A stretch of 64,000 nt of DNA from Corynebacterium gottingense (GCF_003693265.1 NZ_RDRE01000009.1:1-64000), one strand, 5' to 3'. Positions 9,282 through 18,364 are shown, numbered from the stretch's first letter. Translations and numbers: made by a program. Notes: generated by a model not told the origin, from the letters alone.

Positions 9282-10316
9282 TTACTTGGACACGGTGTGA
9301 CCCACGGAGCGCAGGTCCTGGCAAGCCTCGATGACACGCTGGGTCATCGCAGCCTCTGCCTTCTTCATGTAGGAGCGCGGGTCGTAGACCTTCTTGTTAC
9401 CCACCTCGCCGTCGATCTTCAGGACGCCGTCGTAGTTCTCAAACATGTGCGACGCGACCGGGCGGGTGAACGCGTACTGGGTGTCGGTGTCAACGTTCAT
9501 CTTCACAACGCCGTAGCCCAGCGCCTGCTCGATCTTCTCCTTCTCGGAGCCGGAGCCACCGTGGAAGACGAAGTCGAACGGCTTGGAGCCAGCGTCCTGG
9601 CCCAGCTTCTTCGCGGCAACCTTCTGGCCCTCGTCCAGGACCTCGGGGCGCAGCTCGACGTTGCCCGGCTTGTACACGCCGTGGACGTTGCCAAAGGTAG
9701 CGGCCAGCAGGTAGCGGCCCTTCTCGCCGGTGCCCAGGGCGTCGATGGTCTTCTCAAAGTCCTCCGGGGAGGTGTAGAGGTTTGCGCCGTGCTTTGCCTG
9801 CACGCCGTCCTCCTCGCCGCCGACGACGCCGATCTCCACCTCGAGGATGATGTTGGCGTTATGTGCCTTCTCCAGCAACTCCTGCGCGATCTCCAGGTTC
9901 TCATCGATCGGGATAGCGGAGCCGTCCCACATGTGGGACTGGAACAGCGGCAGCTCGCCGCGGTCGACGCGCTCCTGCGAGATGGCAATCAGCGGACGGA
10001 CGTACTCGTCCAGCACTTCCTTCTGGCAGTGGTCGGTGTGCAGCGCGATGTTCACGTCGTAGTGCTTCGCAATCTCGTGTGCGAATGCTGCCAGCGCCTG
10101 CGCACCCGCGACCTTGTTCTTCACGCCCAGACCGGAGCCGAACTCAGCACCGCCGGTGGAGAACTGGATGATGCCGTCGGACTCAGCCTCGGCAAAACCC
10201 TTGATGGCTGCGTTGATGGTCTCGGAGGAGGTGCAGTTGATGGCCGGGAATGCGTACCCGCCCTTCTTGGCACCGTCCAGCATCTGGTTGTAGATCTCGG
10301 GGGTTGCGATTGGCAT
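9282..10316 (-). CDS. fda: Class II fructose-1,6-bisphosphate aldolase
   Basis: A 344-residue zinc-dependent aldolase of glycolysis and gluconeogenesis. It begins MPIATPEIYNQML, as in corynebacterial Fda. Zinc ligands include the His residues of ALHTDHCQKE, and the GGEEDG, HGVYKPG and FVFHGGSGSEKEKI phosphate-loop motifs are present. ATG 10316 has GGGAGG upstream; the reading frame extends further 5' (to 10421) but without coding sense. Codon bias is very strong, as expected of a highly expressed glycolytic gene. It is probably monocistronic, with a hairpin downstream. Confidence 0.97.
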   Translation of the reverse strand: MPIATPEIYNQMLDGAKKGGYAFPAINCTSSETINAAIKGFAEAESDGIIQFSTGGAEFGSGLGVKNKVAGAQALAAFAHEIAKHYDVNIALHTDHCQKEVLDEYVRPLIAISQERVDRGELPLFQSHMWDGSAIPIDENLEIAQELLEKAHNANIILEVEIGVVGGEEDGVQAKHGANLYTSPEDFEKTIDALGTGEKGRYLLAATFGNVHGVYKPGNVELRPEVLDEGQKVAAKKLGQDAGSKPFDFVFHGGSGSEKEKIEQALGYGVVKMNVDTDTQYAFTRPVASHMFENYDGVLKIDGEVGNKKVYDPRSYMKKAEAAMTQRVIEACQDLRSVGHTVSK

Positions 10317-10369
10317 GGGGAATGTCCTCCCTTGTTGCTCTTGGTAGTACGTAGCCCAGTATGCACCTT

Positions 10370-11578
10370 TTACAGTCCGGTTGCACGAGAAATTCTCGCG
10401 GCCGCCTCGAGCAGCATCCATCCCGACAGTTGCACGGAGAGATCGCGTTCGTCGATACGCACTAAGCCCACGGCCTCGCTTATCGACGCCGGCCCAAACC
10501 CATAGTTATGCGGCAGCAGCGCATCCTCTGTCCACTCCGCGGCGAACACGGGCAGGCCATCGACTTCCAGCCGGTGCTGCCACAGCGATTCCGCCGAAGC
10601 GCGGACCAGCCGCGCGGCGATCTTCCTCGTCGCAATGTTCTCCCGGCTGTCCCGCGGCAGGCGCACCGCCACCTCCGCCAGGTAGCGGGCGAGGATCCCC
10701 TTGAACAGGCCGCCGTCGCCGTCGCCCGACTCATACTTCGGGCTGATGATCACGCCCTGCGGGGTGGCCAGGTGCAGGGCGATGGCCTGCACGATCGCGC
10801 GGATGTGCGTGATGTAGAACACGGAGGCGTCGGCGCGCTCCGAGTTGGCAAAGGAGTCGATCGGTTCGTCGTGGTCCAGCCCCGCATCGTCGCGAAGCGC
10901 AAGGGCGACCTCGAGGCTGGCACCGAGCACCGTGCCCTGGTTGTAGGTGTAGATTTTCTCCACGACCTCGGGGCCGTGCATGCGCATACGGATCCCGTCC
11001 TCAAGCAGGCCGTTCTCGCGCACCAGGTTGTCAAAGATCCAGTCCAGGATCTCCCGCGACTTGTCCAGCCGGCCGGTGCGCGCGAACAGGATCGCTGCCG
11101 GGCCGTTGGACGGCACGTTGTAGAAGGTTTCGGCGCGGCGCCACGGCAGGACACCCGTGACGGGGTCGATGCCCTCGAGCAGGTCGAACTCGAGCTTGTC
11201 CAGCGCCTTCGACCGGTGAATGCCGTCGAGCTGGAGCGCGCGGTTCCAAGCGAGGGCCAGCCAGGCCTTGTCGTCGTAGTACTTGTTGGCGGTGAGCCGC
11301 CACACCGAGCGCACGCTCATCGCGCGCAGCGTGTCCTGCAGGCGGTGGCGGCGCTCCAGCGACGGCTGGCGCAGCGCCGCATCAACCTGGCAGTCGATGT
11401 AGTGTGCCTGCCACCAGAAGTGCCAGTGCCAGTACAGGCGGTCCTTCACTCCCGGCGGCCAGGTCACGACGGCGAGGTTGGTGCCGGGCATGCCCCACAG
11501 CTTCTGCGAGTGGCGCCTGTGAATGGCCTGCTCCGCCAGGTCGGCCCGATGCGGCCACACTGACCCGGATTCTGACAC
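10370..11578 (-). CDS. Glycoside hydrolase family 76 protein (alpha-1,6-mannanase-like)
   Basis: A 402-residue protein without a signal peptide. It has the (alpha/alpha)6 pattern and the GH76 aspartate pair in YYDDKAWLALAW (about residue 100), plus the conserved WRRAETFYNVPSNGPAAILFARTG and YNQGTVLGA segments. GH76 enzymes cleave alpha-1,6-mannans. In corynebacteria the plausible substrate is mannan-type lipoglycan, but a cytoplasmic enzyme would have to act on intermediates, so this is inference. Start GTG 11578 has GGGAG 8 nt upstream. It lies upstream of fda on the same strand with 53 bp between them. Confidence 0.82.
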   Translation of the reverse strand: MSESGSVWPHRADLAEQAIHRRHSQKLWGMPGTNLAVVTWPPGVKDRLYWHWHFWWQAHYIDCQVDAALRQPSLERRHRLQDTLRAMSVRSVWRLTANKYYDDKAWLALAWNRALQLDGIHRSKALDKLEFDLLEGIDPVTGVLPWRRAETFYNVPSNGPAAILFARTGRLDKSREILDWIFDNLVRENGLLEDGIRMRMHGPEVVEKIYTYNQGTVLGASLEVALALRDDAGLDHDEPIDSFANSERADASVFYITHIRAIVQAIALHLATPQGVIISPKYESGDGDGGLFKGILARYLAEVAVRLPRDSRENIATRKIAARLVRASAESLWQHRLEVDGLPVFAAEWTEDALLPHNYGFGPASISEAVGLVRIDERDLSVQLSGWMLLEAAARISRATGL

Positions 11579-11664
11579 CTACTGCTCCCATCACACGCGA
11601 CTAGCTCGTACTCCCTATATATTGCCAGAGCCCCCAGAAGCGTTTCAGTAGAATCGGAGAATAC

Positions 11665-12342
11665 CTACCACGCCTGGCTCAGGTCCGCGTGCTGGCGCAC
11701 CCACGCGTGCATCGCGATGCCCGCGGCGACGCCCGCGTTGATGGAGCGCGTCGAACCAAACTGCGCAATCGAACAGGTCATGCTGGCCGCGTGCGCCGTC
11801 TCCTCCGTTATGCCGGGGCCTTCCTGCCCGAAGACCAGAACGCAGCGCTCGGGCAGCTCCGCCGTCTCCAGCGGGACGCATCCGGGGGTGTTGTCGATGG
11901 CCACGACCGGGATGTCCTCCGCACGCGCCCACGCGGCAAAGTCCTCCACCGTCGCGTGGTGGTGGATGTGCTGGTAGCGGTCCGTCACCATCGCGCCGCG
12001 GCGGTTCCAGCGCTTGCGGCCAATGATGTGCACCTCCTTGGCCAGGAAGGCGTTCGCGGTGCGCACCACGGTGCCGATGTTCATGTCGTTTTCGAAGTTC
12101 TCGATCGCCACGTGAAACGGGTGCCGCTTGCGGTCGAGGTCCGCGACGATCGCCTCCATGGACCAGTAGCGGTAGGCGTCGACCACGTTGCGGCGGTCAC
12201 CATTGGCCAGGAACTCTGGGTCCAGGTGGGCGTTCTCAGGCACGGGCCCCTCCCACGGCCCGACGCCGTGGCGGCCCTCATTCCACTCGGTGGGCCCCTT
12301 CGCGGGCCCCTTCGCGGGCTCCGTGTCTGCGGGCTCAGGCAA
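11665..12342 (-). CDS. SpoU/TrmH-family RNA 2'-O-methyltransferase
   Basis: About 225 residues. The SPOUT signature motifs are clear: NDMNIGTVVRTANAF (motif 1), VLVFGQEGPGI (motif 2) and STRSINAGVAAGIAMHAW (motif 3), forming the knotted SAM site. The exact tRNA or rRNA target cannot be read. There is no ATG near the 5' end; TTG 12342 is proposed because homology-like sequence (GPTEWNEGRHGVGPW) begins about 15 codons later. This start overlaps the pyrE stop by 8 nt, the same overlap seen between pyrE and its upstream gene, so translational coupling is likely. Confidence 0.85.
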   Translation of the reverse strand: MPEPADTEPAKGPAKGPTEWNEGRHGVGPWEGPVPENAHLDPEFLANGDRRNVVDAYRYWSMEAIVADLDRKRHPFHVAIENFENDMNIGTVVRTANAFLAKEVHIIGRKRWNRRGAMVTDRYQHIHHHATVEDFAAWARAEDIPVVAIDNTPGCVPLETAELPERCVLVFGQEGPGITEETAHAASMTCSIAQFGSTRSINAGVAAGIAMHAWVRQHADLSQAW

Positions 12343-12868
12343 GGCCGAGGTCCTCGAGGCCGAGGAGGAAGCGGTACTCCAGGCCGGCGTCCTTGAGCAC
12401 GGCGTCCGCGCCCGTCGCGCGGTCCACCACGGTGGCGACAGCGACGACCTCGGCGCCCTCCTCGCGGCAGGCCTGCACCGCGGTGAGCGGGGAATTGCCG
12501 GTGGTGGTCGTGTCCTCGACCACAAGCACCTTCTTGCCCACGATGCTCGGGCCCTCGATGCGGCGCTGCATACCGTGCTTCTTCGCCTCCTTGCGCACCA
12601 CGAAGGCGTCGATGTCGCGCCCGTCCGCGTGCATGATGGCGGTGGCGACCGGGTCCGCGCCCAGGGTGAGGCCACCGACGGCGTCGAACTCCAGGTCCTT
12701 GGTCAGCTCGCGCAGCTGCGCGCCGATGAGGTGGGACGCCTCGTGGTGCAGGGTCGCGCGGCGCAGGTCCACGTAGTAGTCGGCCTCCTTGCCGGAGGAC
12801 AGCGTCACTTTGCCGTGGACGACGGCCAGTTCCTTGACCAGTTCTGCCAGCCTTGCTTTGTCACTCAT
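12335..12868 (-). CDS. pyrE: Orotate phosphoribosyltransferase
   Basis: A 177-residue enzyme forming OMP from orotate and PRPP in pyrimidine synthesis. The PRPP-binding motif VLVVEDTTTTGNS is at about residues 114-126 and the conserved YYVDLRRATLHHEASHLIG segment is near the N-terminus. Length is normal for actinobacterial PyrE. It overlaps both neighbours by 8 nt (the gene at 12861 upstream and the methyltransferase downstream), indicating a tight operon. Confidence 0.95.
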   Translation of the reverse strand: MSDKARLAELVKELAVVHGKVTLSSGKEADYYVDLRRATLHHEASHLIGAQLRELTKDLEFDAVGGLTLGADPVATAIMHADGRDIDAFVVRKEAKKHGMQRRIEGPSIVGKKVLVVEDTTTTGNSPLTAVQACREEGAEVVAVATVVDRATGADAVLKDAGLEYRFLLGLEDLGLA

Positions 12869-14123
12869 CAGTGTTCCTTTCCATGTGCTGTTCAGGGTCT
12901 GTGTCCGGCCTGGTGCTCGGGCGCGAGTCGTCGAAGATGGACGGCGGCCGCTGCTCGCGACGCACCCGAGTCAGGTCCGCCGGCGCGTCGGCGTCGGCGG
13001 GGTGGCCGTCGGCGATGGGCGCGACCTCATCGCCGCCCAGGTCGCTGTAGTCAATGTCGCCGCGGCGCGCCCCGGTGATGCGGGTGGGCATCTCCAGCGG
13101 CTCGTCCGGCCGCTGCACGGTCTCCGCGCTTGGCGACGCCTCCTCCACCAGCGCCGGAGCGGGAGCCGGCATCTCGCGGGTGGGGTAGCCGAAGCTGAGG
13201 GGTTCGGCGGATTCGGGCGGGAGGGTGCGGGCGGCGTCGGCAAGCAGCGCGAGCGGAGCGAGCGTTTCGTCCCACTCGTCGGCCGCGGAGGCGCGATCCA
13301 TCTCCGCGAGCACCCAATCCGACTCGAACCAGGCGGCGGTGACGCTCTGCGGCAGCTTGGACAGCGCCGTGCGCACGCGGACGTCCATGAACCGCTCGAC
13401 CGGGCCCGCGTGGGTGCCCAGCACCGTAAAGCCCTCGGCGTGCGTCACTTCCACCAGGTCAGCGGAGGAATCCGCGTGGAAGCCCTCGCGGCGCATATCC
13501 ACTACGACGTCGCTGACGCGACCGGTGTCCATCGCGATAACGGTCACGCCGCCCAGGTCCATGACGTGCACGGTGTGGCCGTAGATCGCACCTGAGGCGA
13601 TGTCCTTGGGCACCGCACCTGCCGACGCCGCACCACGCTGCCACTCCCCCACCAGCTCGTCGGAGTGCTTGGCAAAGTCGAAGCCGTGCCCCTCGGCCCA
13701 CGCGCGGCGCTCGCGCCTCGACGCCCCGGGGAACTGCAGGCCAGACTTCCGGTGCGCCCGGCGCGCGGGCTGCGGTGCGGGTTCTGGTTCAGGCGCTGGT
13801 TCTGGTTCTGGTTCGGGCTCGGGCTCCGGTTCTGGTGCCGGCGCGGGTTCTGGCTCTGGTGCTGGCTCGGGCTCCGGCGCGGGCTCGGGTTCCTCGCGCG
13901 ATTCTTCCTCGTGGAGCGGAACCCAGCGCTCCGAGGCGGGCTCGGCCGGCTCCGCTGGCTCGGCCGGTTCAGCGGGTTCCGCCGGTTCGGGGCGCTCGTG
14001 CGCGGGAGCGGGGGCGGGTGCTGCGGCGCTTCCGCGATCACTGGAATCGCGGGAGTCAGCGAACATGAGGTAGCCGCCGGCTGCGAGCGCGATCAACGCG
14101 AGAACAAAAAGTAAAGGTGCCAT
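12861..14123 (-). CDS. Membrane-anchored hypothetical protein with Pro-Glu/Ala-rich spacer
   Basis: A 420-residue protein. Residues 1-22 form one membrane segment (PLLFVLALIALAAGGYLMF). Residues about 35-130 are a low-complexity spacer built of EPAEPAEPA and PEPEPAPEPE repeats. The remainder (about 130-420) is a globular domain I do not recognise, starting GLQFPGASRRERRAWAEGHGFDFAK. The C-terminus is acidic. The layout suggests an envelope protein displayed away from the membrane by a rigid Pro-rich stalk. It overlaps pyrE by 8 nt and is the first gene of the run pyrE-spoU. In C. glutamicum, from memory, the gene next to pyrE is also of unknown function. Confidence 0.7.
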   Translation of the reverse strand: MAPLLFVLALIALAAGGYLMFADSRDSSDRGSAAAPAPAPAHERPEPAEPAEPAEPAEPAEPASERWVPLHEEESREEPEPAPEPEPAPEPEPAPAPEPEPEPEPEPEPAPEPEPAPQPARRAHRKSGLQFPGASRRERRAWAEGHGFDFAKHSDELVGEWQRGAASAGAVPKDIASGAIYGHTVHVMDLGGVTVIAMDTGRVSDVVVDMRREGFHADSSADLVEVTHAEGFTVLGTHAGPVERFMDVRVRTALSKLPQSVTAAWFESDWVLAEMDRASAADEWDETLAPLALLADAARTLPPESAEPLSFGYPTREMPAPAPALVEEASPSAETVQRPDEPLEMPTRITGARRGDIDYSDLGGDEVAPIADGHPADADAPADLTRVRREQRPPSIFDDSRPSTRPDTDPEQHMERNTDE

Positions 14124-14181
14124 CGCGTCACGATATTACTGCGTCGGCCCAACATCCGGGCGGTTGAGGGGACGGCGCGGC

Positions 14182-15024
14182 CTACAGGTCCGTGGCCACC
14201 GGATTGGTCTTGTTAGCGCTCCACTGCGACCAGCCGCCGACGTAGTGGGTGACCACCGGCAGACCTACATGCTCCATCACGGCGAGCAGGAGGGCCGAGT
14301 GGTTGCCGGAACCGGAGTAGGCGATGACCTGCGCAGGATCCGTGTTCTGGGTCAGGCCCACCTGCGCGAAACGATCGCGGATCTGGTCCTCCGGCAGCAG
14401 CGTCTGCGACTCCTTGTCAAAGAGGTCGTAGACGGGCAGGTTGATGGCACCCGGGATGTGGCCGGCGCGGAGGTCCAGGATCTCCCTGCGGCCGTCGAAG
14501 CGGTCGGCCCCGCGGGCGTCGATAAGCATGCCCTCGAAATCGCGGACTTCCTGCATGGAGGCGGTGGGGAGGTTGCCCGGCTGGACTGCCTTACTGCGCT
14601 TGACCACGGGGCTGCCCGGGCCGGCGAGCGAGTCGAAACCGTTGCGGTCCCAGGCAGCGAACCCACCGTCGACGATATGGACGTCCTCGACACCCATCCA
14701 GCGCAGGATCCACCAGGCGCGGGCCGCGTAGAGGCCAATGCCCTGGTCGTAGATGAAGACGGGGCGGCCGTCCTCGATGCCCCAGCTGTGGATCGCGTGC
14801 TCCGCCACTTCCGGCTTGGGCAGTGGGTTGCGGCCGACGCGGCTGCCCGGCATGCCTGCGAGCTGCGCAGCCGGATCGCAGAACTGCGAGGTCGGGATAT
14901 GCTCGGAGAAGTACTTCGACAGCGCCTTCCCCTCCTGCGGTTCCCACAAAGACGCCAAGATGGTGTACTTCCTGCCGGTCTGAATTCGTTGCCGAAGGTC
15001 GTCGGCGGAGACAAATACGCTCAT
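14182..15024 (-). CDS. sseA: Two-domain rhodanese-like sulfurtransferase lacking the usual active-site cysteine
   Basis: 280 residues with two rhodanese domains. The N-terminal one includes HSWGIEDGRPVFIYDQG and ARAWWILRWMGVEDVHIVDGG. The C-terminal one includes LIDARGADRFDG, HIPGAINLPV and the active-site loop. Family members carry CGSGVTA in that loop; here it reads YSGSGNHSALLLA, so the catalytic Cys is Ser. The only cysteine I see is in SQFCDPAAQ near residue 49. Thiosulfate sulfurtransferase activity is therefore doubtful, and a binding or altered role is possible. The symbol refers to fold and synteny only. Confidence 0.82.
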   Translation of the reverse strand: MSVFVSADDLRQRIQTGRKYTILASLWEPQEGKALSKYFSEHIPTSQFCDPAAQLAGMPGSRVGRNPLPKPEVAEHAIHSWGIEDGRPVFIYDQGIGLYAARAWWILRWMGVEDVHIVDGGFAAWDRNGFDSLAGPGSPVVKRSKAVQPGNLPTASMQEVRDFEGMLIDARGADRFDGRREILDLRAGHIPGAINLPVYDLFDKESQTLLPEDQIRDRFAQVGLTQNTDPAQVIAYSGSGNHSALLLAVMEHVGLPVVTHYVGGWSQWSANKTNPVATDL

Positions 15025-15072
15025 GGGCGCCAGTGTAGCGCCGGGACGCGAGGCACACAGCGCGTAAGCGCG

Positions 15073-15486
15073 TTAGGCCATGTAGCCCGGCGCTTGTTGG
15101 ATCGCGCCCTCCGCCTCGAGCCCGTCGAGCCACTCGCGGATCCCCTCGCGCGGGCAGTCCGGGCCGATGCTCGCGGCGAGCATGCCGCCGGGGCCAAGTT
15201 CGACGCGGCACCCAAACGCGAGCAGCGTCTCCGCAATCTCGTGCGGCTGCTGGGTCTCGGGCAGGATGCGCATTGTCGACGCCCCACCCCTGACCACCAC
15301 GGTATCCACATGCCAGTTGCCGCCAACGCGCACGCACTCGACGATGTCGCCGACCGCCAGGGACGTATCCACAAACGGCACACTCGCCACAACGAAGTGG
15401 TTCCCACCCAAACTGTGCGCGGCCAACTGCTCGTTTTCCACACCCGGCATGGCAACGCGGGCGAGGATCTTCGTTGGATACTGCAT
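15073..15486 (-). CDS. DUF4265 domain protein
   Basis: A 137-residue protein that matches the DUF4265 pattern: a first strand ILARVAMPG, then EQLAAHSLGGNHFVVASVPF, the VGDIVEC turn and the VVVRGGASTMRILPE strand. The remaining 50 residues are a small helical/ferredoxin-like part. Function unknown. ATG 15486 is preferred; the frame runs open to 15582 but the extra 32 residues would run into the promoter of divergent adhA and show no coding bias. Confidence 0.68.
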   Translation of the reverse strand: MQYPTKILARVAMPGVENEQLAAHSLGGNHFVVASVPFVDTSLAVGDIVECVRVGGNWHVDTVVVRGGASTMRILPETQQPHEIAETLLAFGCRVELGPGGMLAASIGPDCPREGIREWLDGLEAEGAIQQAPGYMA

Positions 15487-15632
15487 ATCTCGGAGCCTAC
15501 CGCCCGCGTCAAATGCGTGAGTGCGTTTTGGGACGAGCGGGTGCCGGGGACACCTCGTTACCCCCAGCACATATTCAGCCATACAATGGTTCGCGTCACA
15601 TCCATTCTCCGATCCTGAGGAGGCAGACCTTC

Positions 15633-16664
15633 ATGACAACCGCTACTTCCATGCGCGCCGCCGTGGTCAAGGAATTTGGCCCCAAGTTGCACGTAGAAGA
15701 CATCGACCTACCCACTCCGGGGCCCTTCCAGGCGCTGGTGAAGCTGCACGCCTCTGGCATCTGTCACACCGACCTGCACGCAGCGGAAGGCGACTGGCCG
15801 GTGAAACCCGCGCCGCCGTTCGTCCCCGGCCACGAAGGCGTCGGCGAGGTTGTCGAGCTCGGACCGGGCGAGCACCCCGTCCAAGTCGGTGACATGGTCG
15901 GCAACGCTTGGCTCTGGTCTTCGTGCGGGGAGTGCGAATTCTGCCGCACCGGGCGCGAGACCTACTGCGCTAAAGCCGAGTACGGCGGCTACACTGTCGA
16001 CGGCTCCTTCGGTCAGTACATGCTGGTAGACACCCGCTACGCGCCGCGCATCCCCGACGGCGCAGACCCGGTGGAGGTCGCGCCGATCCTGTGCGCGGGT
16101 GTGACCGTCTACAAGGCGCTCAAGGTCACTGAGACCAAGCCCGGCCAGTTCGTGGTGATCTCCGGCATCGGCGGACTCGGCCACGTCGCCGTGCAATACG
16201 CCGTCGCGATGGGCATGCGCGTGATCGCCGTCGACATTGCCGACGACAAGCTGGAGCTGGCAAAGAAGCTGGGCGCAGAATTCACGGTCAACGCGAAGGA
16301 GCAAGACCCCGCCGAAGCGGTGCAGGCATACACCGAAGGTGGCTCGCACGGCATCGTGGTCACCGCCGTCCACCCGAACGCGTTCGGTCAAGCTATCGGC
16401 ATGTGCCGCTCCGGCGGCACCATCGTCTTCAACGGCCTGCCGCCGGGGGACTTCCCGGCGCCGATCTTCGACATCGTGCTGCGCGGCATCACGATCCGCG
16501 GCTCCCTGGTTGGCACCCGCCAGGATATGGCCGAGGCGCTGGACTTCTACGCGCGCGGCAAGGTGGCGCCGCATGTGACCGCCTGCGAGCTTGACGACGT
16601 CAACGATGTCTTCGAGCGCATGCGCCAGGGCAAGATCGACGGGCGCATGGCGATTAAGTACTAG
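15633..16664 (+). CDS. adhA: Zinc-dependent alcohol dehydrogenase
   Basis: A 343-residue medium-chain dehydrogenase oxidising ethanol to acetaldehyde with NAD. Catalytic zinc ligands are Cys44 (GICHTD) and His67-Glu68 (GHEGVG). Structural zinc ligands are Cys98, Cys101, Cys104 and Cys112. The Rossmann motif GIGGLGHVAVQYA is near residue 175. ATG 15633 has GAGGAGG about 10 nt upstream. The longer in-frame extension to 15474 overlaps the opposite gene and is not coding. With acetaldehyde dehydrogenase at 36646 it completes ethanol oxidation to acetate; in C. glutamicum both are controlled by RamA/RamB and GlxR, though I could not assign sites here. Confidence 0.96.
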   Translation: MTTATSMRAAVVKEFGPKLHVEDIDLPTPGPFQALVKLHASGICHTDLHAAEGDWPVKPAPPFVPGHEGVGEVVELGPGEHPVQVGDMVGNAWLWSSCGECEFCRTGRETYCAKAEYGGYTVDGSFGQYMLVDTRYAPRIPDGADPVEVAPILCAGVTVYKALKVTETKPGQFVVISGIGGLGHVAVQYAVAMGMRVIAVDIADDKLELAKKLGAEFTVNAKEQDPAEAVQAYTEGGSHGIVVTAVHPNAFGQAIGMCRSGGTIVFNGLPPGDFPAPIFDIVLRGITIRGSLVGTRQDMAEALDFYARGKVAPHVTACELDDVNDVFERMRQGKIDGRMAIKY

Positions 16665-16733
16665 GTGCGCCGCTGGCTGAGGTCCTTCGGGGCTTCAGCC
16701 GGAACTAAGTGTCACTCAATTAGACTCCCAAGG

Positions 16734-17556
16734 GTGACTGGTTATCTTGCTCCCACGAAAAAGGTCCGGGTCGCCGACCTTGCGCAGAAGAAGGCGTCCG
16801 GTGAGAAGTAGGCGATGCTCACCGCCTACGACTACTCCACCGCCCGCGCGTTCGCCCAGGTCGACATCGAGTGCTTGTTGGTAGGAGACTCGGCCGCGAA
16901 CGTCGTCTACGGCTACGGGTCCACCAACCAGATCGGCGTTGACGAGATGGTCCACCTCGGCGCCGCAGTGGTGCGCGGGGCGGGCAACGCGCTCGTTGTG
17001 ATCGACCTGCCCCTTCGGCACCTACGAAGCGAGCGACGAACAGTGCGTGCACACCGCCACCGACATGGTGCGCCGCACCGGCGCGCACATGGTCAAGCTC
17101 GAGGGCGGCGTGCGCATCGCCCCGCGCATCCGCGCGCTCAAAAACGCGGGCCTCGCGGTATGCGCACACGTCGGATTCACCCCGCAATCCGTCGATAGCC
17201 TCAGCGGCTTCAAAGTCCAGGGCCGCGATGCGGGGGCGGAGCTTTTGCTTGACGACGTCCACGCAGTCGTCGACGCAGGCGCGGACCTCGTCGTCTTCGA
17301 AATGGTTCCCGCGGCGCTCGCCGCGAAGATCACGCGCGAGTGTCCGATCCCCACCGTCGGCATCGGGGCCGGCCCGGACACGGATGCGCAGGTTCTGGTC
17401 TGGCACGACATGGCTGATCTGCCCGCAGGCGATCACCGGGCGCGCTTCGTCCGCCGCTTCGGCACGATCGGCGCCGACCTCACGGCTGCTGCCGCCAACT
17501 ACAAGCGCGCGGTACACACCGGCGAGTTCCCCGCCGAGGAGCACACCTTTTCGTAG
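16734..17556 (+). pseudogene. panB: Ketopantoate hydroxymethyltransferase, broken by a stop codon and a frameshift
   Basis: Read through, the product is a normal Pan[49 protein letters not shown] and PTVGIGAGPDTDAQVLVW. Two lesions interrupt it. TAG at 16809-16811 replaces what should be the Trp codon (TGG) of the conserved [10 protein letters not shown]. The C-run at 17010-17013 has one C too many, shifting the frame after VVIDLP; the correct frame resumes as FGTYEAS and runs to TAG 17554-17556. The translation start would be GTG 16734. Everything outside the two lesions is well conserved, so the decay is recent or represents sequencing errors. PanB makes the ketopantoate needed upstream of PanC. 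Confidence 0.88.
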
Positions 17557-17559
17557 CCG

Positions 17560-18357
17560 TTAGCTAATCTGGATCGGCGCGTTGTCGAGCAGGCGCGTCG
17601 AGCCGACCTTAGCGGCCACCAGCAGGCGGGCCTCGCCGGTAAAGCCGGCCGGGAGCTCGGCGAGGTCTGGTCTGGTGGCGACGAGGTAATCGAGGTGGAG
17701 GTCGGGCGTGGCGTCGAGAAGCGAGCGAGCGGCATCGACGCTGCCGGTAGCGATTGCCCTGGGGATGGTGAGGGCGACCTCACGCTCGGCGGCACTGAGG
17801 TAGCGGTTGCGCGACGACAGGGCGAGACCATCGGCGTCGCGCACAATCGGGCACCCGTGGACGCGGACCGGGAGATGCAGGTCCTCCACCATCTGGCGGA
17901 TCAGCGCGAGCTGCTGGTAATCCTTCTCACCGAAGAACGCGTCGCGAGCTCCTGTGAGCGCGAACAGCTTCGCCACCACCGTGAGCACGCCCGCGAAATG
18001 TGTCGGGCGGGTCGCGCCCTCCAGCACCTGACCCAACGGGCCCGGCTGGATCGTCGTGCGCGGGCCGTGGGGGTACATCGTCTCCGGTCTCGGCGCGAAC
18101 ACAGCCTCGACGCCCTCCGCTTCCAGCTTCTCTACGTCCTCGGCGAGCGTACGCGGGTAGGCGTCCAGGTCCTCGCCCGGCGCGAACTGCAGCGGGTTGA
18201 CGAAGATACTCACCACCACCGGGTTGCCCAGAGACTTTGCCTGCCTGACCAGAGCGAGGTGGCCCTCATGCAGCGCCCCCATCGTCGGCACCAGGGAAAC
18301 AGGGCCGTGGCCGATGGCGTCGGTGAGGGACTCAGGGGTGTGGACCAGATGTGTCAT
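17560..18357 (-). CDS. panC: Pantothenate synthetase (pantoate-beta-alanine ligase)
   Basis: A 265-residue enzyme that joins pantoate and beta-alanine using ATP. Motifs are intact: PTMGALHEGH (HIGH-like), IFVNPLQFAPGEDLDAYPRT, FFGEKDYQQLALIRQM and SSRNRYLS (KMSKS-like). ATG 18357 is preferred. CATAAT (minus strand, 18365-18370) lies 7 nt upstream, so the message is probably leaderless. A TTG at 18381 would only add eight residues. Unlike the panBC operon of C. glutamicum, it converges on panB, the two ends lying 3 bp apart. Confidence 0.95.
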   Translation of the reverse strand: MTHLVHTPESLTDAIGHGPVSLVPTMGALHEGHLALVRQAKSLGNPVVVSIFVNPLQFAPGEDLDAYPRTLAEDVEKLEAEGVEAVFAPRPETMYPHGPRTTIQPGPLGQVLEGATRPTHFAGVLTVVAKLFALTGARDAFFGEKDYQQLALIRQMVEDLHLPVRVHGCPIVRDADGLALSSRNRYLSAAEREVALTIPRAIATGSVDAARSLLDATPDLHLDYLVATRPDLAELPAGFTGEARLLVAAKVGSTRLLDNAPIQIS

Positions 18358-18364
18358 GTAGATG

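Noticed and set aside
13770..13990. Short tandem DNA repeats that might suggest a satellite or CRISPR-like array
   Set aside because: They are codon-level repeats of the Pro/Glu/Ala spacer of the protein at 12861-14123, without spacer units.
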